Assembly: GCF_019303495.1 (NCBI RefSeq)
Contig: NZ_JAEVFI010000027.1
Span: 3,144 to 67,143 of the forward strand
DNA: 64,000 bases
Direction: 5' to 3'
From: Streptomyces sp. JJ66
GTDB lineage: Bacteria > Actinomycetota > Actinomycetes > Streptomycetales > Streptomycetaceae
A program made the position numbers and the translations under genes. Position 1 is the stretch's first letter. Every line of letters begins with the position of its first letter. Below the pieces are notes generated by a model. The model made no database searches. It was not told the origin of the DNA and saw only the letters and a list, made by a program, of their open reading frames with translations. Below, in pieces: positions 57,284 to 64,000 of this stretch.

Positions 57284-58377
57284 GACGTCACTTCCCTGAT
57301 TTCCCTCTCCTCCGCCGGAGGCAGGTCAGGAAGGGAATCCTGGTCAAAAGTGTCGCGAAGCAGGTCCAGGGCTCGGTCCGCGGTGATCACTTCACGGCGG
57401 TAAAGCCGCAGTACCGCCTGCTCGTAGGGGCGGGGGAGAGAAACCGGGGCCAGTTCATCCCGGACGACGAGGTTCTTCTCCACGATGTCGGCCTGCTTCG
57501 TGGTGACGCCGCGAATACCGTCCGCCCGGCCTCTGGAGACGAGACCGACCTCCAGGAGCCTGCGGGCCAGCGTCGCCATGTCCGCTCCGTAGTGACTGGC
57601 AGCGCGCACTGCGGCGTCCCGCCACGTCTCATCCGGGGTAGCGAGCCAACCCTCCCAGCGGTCCCTCAGGTCATCGCCAGGCATGAGCAGGGCGCGCGCG
57701 AAACGGTCCAGCGTGGCCTCGATTCCCTGGGCTTCGGTAGCGGCAACTCGCCAGTCCAGGGAGAACTCGTCGGCGATGAGATAGTGCCCCAGCTCGTGAG
57801 CGGCAGCGAGGCGCCGTCGCCCGACCCGCCAGTGGCCGTTGATGAGCGCGACGCCGCCGCGCTCCAGTAGCACTGTCGCAGCGTCCGCGCCCTCGCCGAG
57901 ATCCATGGCGAAGACCAGCAGCCCCACACCTGCGGACAACCGGGAGAGGTCATGTGCGGGCTGTTCTGGTTCCAAGCCCAGGAGACGCCGCGCAGTGACG
58001 GCCAATTCCTCCGCCGCCTCCATGGTGGCTGGGTGCGGCACCGGTTCCGGTTGGCCCTCCACCAGATGGGGGCAGCGTGAGCTGACGAACTCGCAGTCGC
58101 GCACCAGGGAGTCGAGCATGGTGTCGATGGCCTGTACGGCCACTCCCTCGTGGGCTCCACGGTAAGAAGCGAGCGCGGGTGGAGCCTCGTCAACGAACCA
58201 TTCCACTCGCCGCCCCAGCTCACGCGCGATGGCCACAAGCTCCACAGCGCCCACCCGGCGGCTACCCGACTCGATCTTCGCCAGGGCTGTTCGGTCCATG
58301 CCAATGGCCGCGGCTAGCTGGGCCTGAGTGACCCCGCATTCCACGCGGGCTTCCGCGATGCGCACTCCGATCTCCAC
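57280..58377 (-). CDS. XRE-ImmA/IrrE fusion regulator (antitoxin type)
   Basis: A 365-residue protein from GTG at 58377 (VEIGVRIAEARVECGVTQAQ). The XRE HTH is at about 5-60 (LAAAIGMDRTALAKIESGSR). An ImmA/IrrE metalloprotease domain (about 120-260) carries AAAHELGHYLIADEF, the HExxH zinc site (HELGH). The rest is helical. In actinomycetes such fusions are commonly paired with a PIN-like toxin gene overlapping the stop. Here that partner is decayed, so this is probably an orphan antitoxin. Open frame extends further upstream, but similarity starts at VEIGVR. Confidence 0.85.
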   Translation of the reverse strand: MEIGVRIAEARVECGVTQAQLAAAIGMDRTALAKIESGSRRVGAVELVAIARELGRRVEWFVDEAPPALASYRGAHEGVAVQAIDTMLDSLVRDCEFVSSRCPHLVEGQPEPVPHPATMEAAEELAVTARRLLGLEPEQPAHDLSRLSAGVGLLVFAMDLGEGADAATVLLERGGVALINGHWRVGRRRLAAAHELGHYLIADEFSLDWRVAATEAQGIEATLDRFARALLMPGDDLRDRWEGWLATPDETWRDAAVRAASHYGADMATLARRLLEVGLVSRGRADGIRGVTTKQADIVEKNLVVRDELAPVSLPRPYEQAVLRLYRREVITADRALDLLRDTFDQDSLPDLPPAEEREIREVTS

Positions 58378-58459
58378 TTGTGCGAATTTAGCACAGCTCA
58401 GGCCAGCGGACCCGGGCGATACCGGTATCGACGCATCCGGTGGCTTCGGCTGGGGGCTG

Positions 58460-59983
58460 TTACGGCTCCGTCCAGTGGACGCCGTCGGGGGTGGCGAGCA
58501 GGCCACCCGGGAGCAGGGGTGCGGCTTCGCCGAAGTGGGCGCCGGGCGCGGTGCCGCGTTCGAGCGCGACGCCCTGTTCCCAGGTGCTCAGCAGCATGTC
58601 GTCGGAGTCCGGGGCGTGCGCGACCCGGTGGGCGTCGGGGACGTCGGGCGCCGTGGCCCGCAGCAGCGCGCGCGAGGTGCGGGTGACCTGGGCGCCGACG
58701 GCGGTGGGGTGGGCGAGGGAGGGTTCGCCGGACGCGACGCCGCCGACGAGCGCGACGAACGCCTCCAGTTCGCTCGCGCCGCAGCGGGCGACCTTGCGGG
58801 CCTCCCAGAAGTAGGAGTCGCGGTCGCGGTGCATGTCGTAGAAGGCGGCCAGGAACGCGTAGAACAGGCCGTACTCGCGCCGGTACCGGGCCTCGAACTC
58901 GGCGAACGCCCGCTCCTGGCCCACCGTGCCCGCCAGGACGCTGTTGACCGAGCGGGCCGCCAGCAGGCCGGAGTAGGTGGCGAGGTGGACGCCGGAGGAG
59001 AACACCGGGTCCACGAAGCAGGCGGCGTCGCCGACGAGCACCAGGCCGGGCGTCCAGAAGGCGGTGTCGCAGTAGGAGTAGTCCTTGCGCACCCGCACCC
59101 GGCCGTAGGGGCCTTCGGTGACGCGTTCGGCACCGGCCAGGTAGGAACGGACCAGCGGGCACCGGTCGATGAGGCGGCGCAACGCCCGGTCGGGCGCACC
59201 CTGTACGGCGTGGGCGGCGTCGCGGCGGACGACGGCGCCGACGCTGGTGAGGTCGGCGGTGAGCGGGATGTACCAGAACCAGCCATCGTCGAAGGCGGCG
59301 CACAGGATGTTGCCGGTGTGGGGAGCGGGCAGGCGGTGGCCGCCGGTGAAGTAGCCGAACAAGGCGAGGTTCTGGAAGAACTCCGAGTACACCCGGCGCC
59401 CGCCGGTGTGCTGGTGCAGGCGGCTGCGGTGGCCGGACGCGTCCACGACGTAGCGGGCGCGGGCCTGGCGGGCGCGCCCGTCGGCGTCGGCGTACCGCAG
59501 CCCGCACACGCGGCCGCCGGGCTCCTCGCGCAGCACGTCCAGCGCGGCGTGCCGCTCGCGGACCTCTACCCCGTGCCGCCGCGCGTTGTCCAGCAGGATC
59601 TGATCGAACCGCATGCGCTCGACCTGGTAGGCGTACGGCGCCGGACCGGCCAGCTCGGGTGACTCGTCGAAGGTGAACGTCCACGGTTCGGGGGCCGTGC
59701 CCCAGCGGAAGGTGCCGCCGCGCTTGACGGTGAACCCGGCGTCCCGGATCTCGTCGGCGACTCCGAGCAGCGCCGCGATGCCGTGCACGGTGGCGGGCAG
59801 CAGGGACTCCCCGATCTGGTAGCGCGGGAACTCCTCTTTCTCCAGCAGCAGCACGCGGTGGCCCTGCCGCGCGACGAGGGTGGCGAGCGTGGCTCCAGCC
59901 GGGCCACCGCCGGCGACGATGACGTCGTACTCGGTGACCGGGGCGTCGCCGGGTGAAGTAGTGGGTGCTGTAGATGCGTTCAC
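58460..59983 (-). CDS. flavin-dependent halogenase (carrier-tethered or phenolic substrate type)
   Basis: A 507-residue flavoprotein. GTG at 59983 has GGAGGA 6 bases upstream. The FAD site is VIVAGGGPAGATLATLVARQ (21-40). EFPRYQIGESLLPATV (51-66) is a halogenase hallmark. The conserved lysine expected to form lysine chloramine or hold HOCl is K87 in FTVKRGGTFRWG. DGWFWYIPL matches the WxWxIP motif that suppresses mono-oxygenation, and FVDPVFSSG matches the Fx.Px.Sx.G halogenase motif. It should chlorinate or brominate an aromatic substrate using FADH2, halide and O2. Divergent from the PNPOx and NRPS genes, with which it probably forms one pathway. Confidence 0.88.
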   Translation of the reverse strand: MNASTAPTTSPGDAPVTEYDVIVAGGGPAGATLATLVARQGHRVLLLEKEEFPRYQIGESLLPATVHGIAALLGVADEIRDAGFTVKRGGTFRWGTAPEPWTFTFDESPELAGPAPYAYQVERMRFDQILLDNARRHGVEVRERHAALDVLREEPGGRVCGLRYADADGRARQARARYVVDASGHRSRLHQHTGGRRVYSEFFQNLALFGYFTGGHRLPAPHTGNILCAAFDDGWFWYIPLTADLTSVGAVVRRDAAHAVQGAPDRALRRLIDRCPLVRSYLAGAERVTEGPYGRVRVRKDYSYCDTAFWTPGLVLVGDAACFVDPVFSSGVHLATYSGLLAARSVNSVLAGTVGQERAFAEFEARYRREYGLFYAFLAAFYDMHRDRDSYFWEARKVARCGASELEAFVALVGGVASGEPSLAHPTAVGAQVTRTSRALLRATAPDVPDAHRVAHAPDSDDMLLSTWEQGVALERGTAPGAHFGEAAPLLPGGLLATPDGVHWTEP

Positions 59984-60135
59984 CTGCGGTCCTCCATCCG
60001 CCGCCGTGGAAGTGGCCGTGGTGGCTGTGGCCGTCCCCTGCGTCAGGGTATAGCCCGAAACGGTGAAAATCGGTACCGTATCCGGTAATTCTTCCTCCGT
60101 CGCCCGTCCGGTGCGGAGTTGAGAGGAGCACCGCC
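59984..60135. promoter_or_regulatory. divergent promoter region halogenase / PNPOx
   Basis: A 152-base spacer between divergent starts. An AT-rich patch at about 60050-60100 (GTGAAAATCGGTACCGTATC, then CGGTAATTCTTCC) includes the palindrome CGGTACCG and is the probable operator/promoter zone for both transcripts. GGGTATAGCC may be a -10 element. Confidence 0.5.
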
Positions 60136-60699
60136 GTGGTCACGCCGCCGCTGTCTGAACCTCCACCCGGTGACCTGCCTCAGGGCACGCCCGGGGAGAC
60201 CCCCGGGGTCACGTCCGAAGCCGTGCCCGGGGATTCCGCGTCTGGGCTGCCCGCGATGGCGCGGGAGCAGCGTGCGGCGTTCCTCTCGGGGGTGCACGTC
60301 GGCGTACTGGGTGTGCGGGACGTGCGCCGGGGGGCGGACGGGCCGCTGCTCGCCCCGGTCTGGTACGCCTACGAACCCGGTGGCGACGTCGTGGTGCAGA
60401 CGGGCCGCTCGTCGCTGAAGGCGCGCTGCGTGCTGGCCGCCGGGCGGTTCAGCCTGTGCGTCCAGACCGAGGCGCCGCCCTACCGCTACGTCAGCGTGGA
60501 GGGACCGGTCGTGGAGGTGCGGGACCCGCTGGACGCCGAGGCCCGGGCCGCGCTGGCCCACCGCTACCTGCCCCCGGAGACCGCCGGGGGCTACCTCGCC
60601 GCCACCGCCAGCCAGCTCACCGACGACATCACCCTGCGCATGCGCCCGGAGCACTGGCGCTCCGCTGACTTCGCCGCGTTCGCGCAGGAGTTCAGCTAA
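60136..60699 (+). CDS. PNPOx-fold (pyridoxamine 5'-phosphate oxidase-like) flavin or F420 protein
   Basis: A 187-residue protein. Residues 1-40 are a Pro-rich extension. The split-barrel then shows REQRAAFLSGVHVGVLGVRD, LLAPVWYAYEPGGDVVVQTG, SLKARCVLAAGRFSLCVQTE and YRYVSVEGPVVEV. Such proteins bind FMN or F420 and reduce or oxidise small molecules; no specific function is assigned. GTG at 60136. It is followed after 42 bases by the NRPS gene, so both are probably in one transcript, and it is divergent from the halogenase. It may provide flavin reduction or a redox step of the pathway. Confidence 0.82.
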   Translation: MVTPPLSEPPPGDLPQGTPGETPGVTSEAVPGDSASGLPAMAREQRAAFLSGVHVGVLGVRDVRRGADGPLLAPVWYAYEPGGDVVVQTGRSSLKARCVLAAGRFSLCVQTEAPPYRYVSVEGPVVEVRDPLDAEARAALAHRYLPPETAGGYLAATASQLTDDITLRMRPEHWRSADFAAFAQEFS

Positions 60700-60741
60700 C
60701 CCCGCACGACCTCAGCTCACCCGCACGCACCGGGAACACCC

Positions 60742-63700
60742 ATGAACCCCTTGCTCGACGCGGGCCATTCCGTGCCCGCCGCGTGGAACGACACCGCGAC
60801 CGACTACCCGCGCACGAGCTGCCTGCACCACCTGTTCGAGCGCATCGCGCACGCCCTGCCCGACGCCGTGGCGGCCGAGCAGGGGCCCCGCAGGCTCACC
60901 TACGGCGAGCTGTCCGCTCGTTCGGCCGCACTGGCCGCGCGGCTGCGCACGGCCGGGGTGCGTCCGGGCCGGGCCGTCGGCGTGTGCGGCACCCGCTCGC
61001 TGGAAGCGCTGGTCGCGCTGGCCGGGGTGCTGCGCGCGGGCGGCGTCTGCGTACCGCTGGACGCCAGCCAGCCGCCTGGGCGGCTTGGGGCCATGGCCGA
61101 GGACGCGGGGGTGGACGCCGCCGTCGTCCTCCCCGGCGGCGCCTGCACCGTACGCCGCCCCACCGTGCGGCTGGACCTCGCGGACGGCGGCCTGGTGCCC
61201 GGAACCGGCCCCTGGCCGGGCGCCGAGGTGCGCAGCACGGGAATCGGGGTGCGGGAGGCCGACGCGGACGCCGGAGGCTGTGCGCAGATCGTCTTCACCT
61301 CCGGCACGACGGGACGCCCCAAGCCCGTCGCGGTGACGCACCGGGGCATTGTGCGGCTCGTCCGCTCCGACCCGCGGCTGGGGGCTCCGGGGCCCGGGGA
61401 CGCCGTGCTGCACGCGTACGAGCTGTCCGCCGACGCCTCCACCATCGAGATCTGGTCCGCGCTGCTCACCGGCGCCCGCCTGGTCCTCGTGGACCGCGCG
61501 GAACTGCTGTCGCCAGCCGCGCTGGAGGGCCGCATCGCGGACGCCGGGATCACCCACGCCTACCTCACCACCAGCGTCTTCCACCTCGTCGCGCGCACCC
61601 GGCCCGGCGCGCTGCACCGGCTGCGGTACGCCTCCGCGGGCGGCGAGGTGCTGGACCCGGCCCTGGCCGCCGCCGTCACCGCCGCCTGCCCCGGCACCAC
61701 GGTGTGCAACCTGTACGGGCCGACGGAGAACTCCGTGGTCTCCACCGTGCACGTGCTGGCCCCGGGCAACCGCGACACGCCGCTGCCCATCGGCCGTCCG
61801 CTGGCCAACTCGACCTGTCACGTGCTGGGTACCGACGGCACGCCCGCCGGCGTCGGGGAGGTCGGGGAGCTGTACGTCGGCGGGGACGGGCTGGCACTCG
61901 GCTACGTCGGCGACCCGGACCTGACCGCCGCGCGCTTTGGCACCGTGGCCGGGACCGGTGAGCGGCTGTACCGCACCGGGGACCTCGCCAGGTGGCGGCC
62001 CGACGGCGCACTGGAGTACCACGGGCGCACCGACCGCCAGGTGAAGGTGCGCGGGCTGCGCGTGGAACTCGCCGAGGTCGAGGCACGGTTGCGGGCGTGT
62101 CCGGAGGTCGGTGAGGCGGTGGTGCTGTACGACGCGGACGCGGGCACGCTCGCCGCCTTCGTCACGCCGGTGCGGGCGGACGCCGGGCCGGTACCCGTCG
62201 AACGGGTGCGCACGCGGCTCGCCGAGTGGCTGCCCGCCCAGTCCCGGCCCGGCGTGCTGCACTCGGTGCCCGCGTTCCCGGTGACCGAACGCGGCACGGT
62301 GGACGAGCACCGGCTACGGAGGTGGGCCGCCACGTCAAAACCGCGCGCACCGGGACCGCGCGCGCCGACACCGGATGCGGACGCGGCCGGTGTGCCCCGG
62401 GCGCGGGCCGCCGGACTGCTGCCCACGCTCGCCGCCGTCTGGCGCACCGCGTTGCGGGCCGAACCGGCGCCCGGCGACGACTTCTTCGCGCTCGGCGGCG
62501 ACTCGCTGCGGGCCGCCGAGGTCGTCGCCCGCACGCTCGACGCGCTGGACCTCGACGCCGCGCACGGCAGCCGCCTCGTCCGCGCCCTGCTCGACGACCG
62601 CACGCTGGCGGGCTACACAACGGCGGTACGGCAACTGCGGGACGGCGCGGGCGACTCGGGCAGCGGTGTCGCGGGCGCGGGCGTCGGCGCGGCTCCGGGG
62701 GACGCCGGGGAACGCGGGGACGCCGGGGACGCCGGGGACGGCAGCGGCGCCGGGGCTCCGGGTGTCGCCGGGGAACGGGGCGGCGCCGGGGAACGCGGGG
62801 ACGCCGTTGACTACGAGGCCGAAGCCCGCCTCGGGTTCACCCCGCCGCCCCCGCGCGGACCAGCGCCCGCCTGGCCCGCCCCGCGCGAGGTACTGCTCAC
62901 CGGCGCCACCGGGTTCGTCGGCGCCTACCTGCTGGACCGGCTGCTGCGGCACACCGGCGCGCGCGTGCACTGCCCGGTCCGTGCCCGCGACGCCGGGCAG
63001 GCGCTGCGCCGGGTGCGGGCGAACCTCACCCGGTACGGCCTGCGCACCGACGGCGTCGCCGACCGCGTGCGGTGCTTCCCCGCCGACCTCGCCGCCCCCC
63101 GGCTCGGCCTGCGCCCGCCGCACTGGGCGGACCTCGCCGGCACGGTGGACCTGGTGCTCCACTCCGGCGCGCGGGTCAACTTCCTGTACCCCTACCGCGC
63201 GCTGCGGGACGCCAACGTCGGCGGCACGCGGGAACTGCTGCGCCTGGCCGCGCCCCGCCGCGTCCCGGTGCACTTCCTGTCCACGGTGGCGGTGCTGGCC
63301 GGGTCCGGCGTCGCGGGCGTGACCTGCGCGGCCGAGGACGCGCCGCTCAGCCACCCCGAGGCGCTGAGCATGGGGTACGCGGAGAGCAAGTGGGTCGCCG
63401 AACGGCTGCTGCGGCACGCCGCGCACGCCGGGCTTCCGGTGACCGTTCACCGCCCGTACGAGGTGATGGGCGACCAGAGCACCGGCGTCTGCAACACCGA
63501 GACGGCGATCTGTTCCCTGCTGCGCGTCGTCGCGGACACCACGCTCGCGCCCGACATCGCGCTGCCGATGGACTTCGTACCCGTCGATTACGTGGCCGAC
63601 GCCGTCGTCACCCTCGCCACCAGCCACCGGGCCGACGGGCGCACTTACCACCTCACCAACCCGCGCCCCGCCGTGCTGCGCGACGTGCTGGACCGCATGC

Positions 63701-64000
63701 GCGCGGCGGGCTGGACGGTGCGCACGGTGCCGTACGCCCAGTGGGTCGAGCACCTGGTGCGGTACGCCGGACGCCACCCCACCAGCCCGACGGCGCCCTT
63801 CGTCTCCCTGTGCGTGGACCGGTGCCGCTCGGCCTGGGAACTGTCGGTCAAGGAGATGTACCTGCACGGCACGTTCCCCGCCCTGCGCCGCGACAACGCC
63901 GTGCGTGACCTCGCCGGGCTCGCGTGTCCCCCCACCGACGCCGCCCTCATCGACCACTACCTGCGCTACCTGGCCGCGTGCGGGTACCTGCCCCCGCCGG
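60742..64000 (+). CDS. NRPS: adenylation-carrier-reductase (partial, runs off the window)
   Basis: At least 1086 residues. No condensation domain precedes the adenylation domain (about 20-530). Seen: A3 FTSGTTGRPKPVAVTH (185-200), the D231 amino-acid anchor in ELSADAST, A5 NLYGPTEN, A7 YRTGDLARW and A8 RQVKVRGLRVELAEVEA. A10 reads TERGTVDEH with Thr519 in place of the usual Lys. The carrier domain has FFALGGDS588L for phosphopantetheine. A Gly/Ala/Asp-rich linker (about 632-692) is DNA repeat-like. A thioester reductase domain follows: GATGFVG (721-727), S847 and Y879xxxK883. The product would be released as an aldehyde or alcohol. The end is not in the window. Confidence 0.92.
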   Translation, partial: MNPLLDAGHSVPAAWNDTATDYPRTSCLHHLFERIAHALPDAVAAEQGPRRLTYGELSARSAALAARLRTAGVRPGRAVGVCGTRSLEALVALAGVLRAGGVCVPLDASQPPGRLGAMAEDAGVDAAVVLPGGACTVRRPTVRLDLADGGLVPGTGPWPGAEVRSTGIGVREADADAGGCAQIVFTSGTTGRPKPVAVTHRGIVRLVRSDPRLGAPGPGDAVLHAYELSADASTIEIWSALLTGARLVLVDRAELLSPAALEGRIADAGITHAYLTTSVFHLVARTRPGALHRLRYASAGGEVLDPALAAAVTAACPGTTVCNLYGPTENSVVSTVHVLAPGNRDTPLPIGRPLANSTCHVLGTDGTPAGVGEVGELYVGGDGLALGYVGDPDLTAARFGTVAGTGERLYRTGDLARWRPDGALEYHGRTDRQVKVRGLRVELAEVEARLRACPEVGEAVVLYDADAGTLAAFVTPVRADAGPVPVERVRTRLAEWLPAQSRPGVLHSVPAFPVTERGTVDEHRLRRWAATSKPRAPGPRAPTPDADAAGVPRARAAGLLPTLAAVWRTALRAEPAPGDDFFALGGDSLRAAEVVARTLDALDLDAAHGSRLVRALLDDRTLAGYTTAVRQLRDGAGDSGSGVAGAGVGAAPGDAGERGDAGDAGDGSGAGAPGVAGERGGAGERGDAVDYEAEARLGFTPPPPRGPAPAWPAPREVLLTGATGFVGAYLLDRLLRHTGARVHCPVRARDAGQALRRVRANLTRYGLRTDGVADRVRCFPADLAAPRLGLRPPHWADLAGTVDLVLHSGARVNFLYPYRALRDANVGGTRELLRLAAPRRVPVHFLSTVAVLAGSGVAGVTCAAEDAPLSHPEALSMGYAESKWVAERLLRHAAHAGLPVTVHRPYEVMGDQSTGVCNTETAICSLLRVVADTTLAPDIALPMDFVPVDYVADAVVTLATSHRADGRTYHLTNPRPAVLRDVLDRMRAAGWTVRTVPYAQWVEHLVRYAGRHPTSPTAPFVSLCVDRCRSAWELSVKEMYLHGTFPALRRDNAVRDLAGLACPPTDAALIDHYLRYLAACGYLPPP
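62640..62816 (+). repeat. GC-rich codon-scale repeats in the NRPS carrier-reductase linker
   Basis: Repeats around GGGGAACGCGGGGACGCC and GCCGGGGACGCCGGGGACG encode runs of GDAGERGDAGDAGDG. They form a hinge between carrier and reductase domains. The frame is kept. Confidence 0.75.

Overview
The window is high-GC (about 70-75%) actinomycete chromosome, and everything fits a Streptomyces-type streptomycete: GTG, TTG and even CTG starts, 4-nt ATGA/GTGA gene overlaps, Scr1-type XRE/DUF397 regulator pairs, an HrdD-like sigma factor, a bifunctional CofGH (FbiC) and a linked Glp/GlpR pair. The assignments rest on reading the sequence and on recall of the families. No database search was run.

Left part (1-8.3 kb): a truncated XRE fragment, an anti-sigma-like ATPase, then a three-gene RiPP operon (1210-3613) of precursor, ATP-grasp ligase and PCMT-like O-methyltransferase, the layout of aspartimide-containing graspetides (fuscimiditide type). 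After it come an NTF2-like protein, a secreted L,D-transpeptidase, exonuclease III, a GNAT protein, a Baeyer-Villiger-type flavin monooxygenase, a strong terminator and tRNA-Ala(CGC).

8.3-27.4 kb, mostly core genes: a minus-strand run galU-moeA/glp-moaC-mogA-rimJ-glpR (molybdopterin synthesis and the Glp/GlpR division pair), 5-formyl-THF cyclo-ligase, penicillin acylase-family hydrolase, a CPA1 antiporter with a RCK-C tail, an MFS permease, an FmdB-like zinc ribbon protein, MTA phosphorylase, a SAF-domain protein preceded by two DnaA boxes, a short AMP-binding fragment protein, a P1 peptidase, an HrdD-like sigma factor and a frameshifted phosphinothricin acetyltransferase relic.

27.5-40.2 kb, mixed: an OlsB/OlsA-like acyltransferase pair runs into tRNA-Arg(CCT). 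The 3' half of that tRNA is repeated 1.4 kb downstream, framing a remnant integrated element that carries only a VapBC-type pair. RecQ, DUF4180, an XRE/ImmA-IrrE/MAB_1171c/PAP2-like group, a DUF397 + Scr1 regulator pair and a GPP34 (GOLPH3-like) protein follow.

40.2-58.4 kb: D-Ala-D-Ala carboxypeptidase with a long Pro/Glu-rich N-terminus, FbiC (F420 precursor), GntR regulator, then a lower-GC accessory patch (46.4-49.3 kb) of small proteins, an Scr1-type regulator and DUF6879; ADP-ribosylglycohydrolase; a complete Mrp operon (mrpAB fused, C, D, E, F, G) with 4-nt overlaps throughout; and an XRE-ImmA antitoxin whose PIN-like toxin partner is decayed.

Right edge (58.4-64 kb): the start of a specialised-metabolite cluster with a flavin-dependent halogenase divergent from a PNPOx-fold protein and an A-PCP-reductase NRPS that runs off the window. 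Its adenylation domain has Thr where the A10 catalytic Lys is expected.
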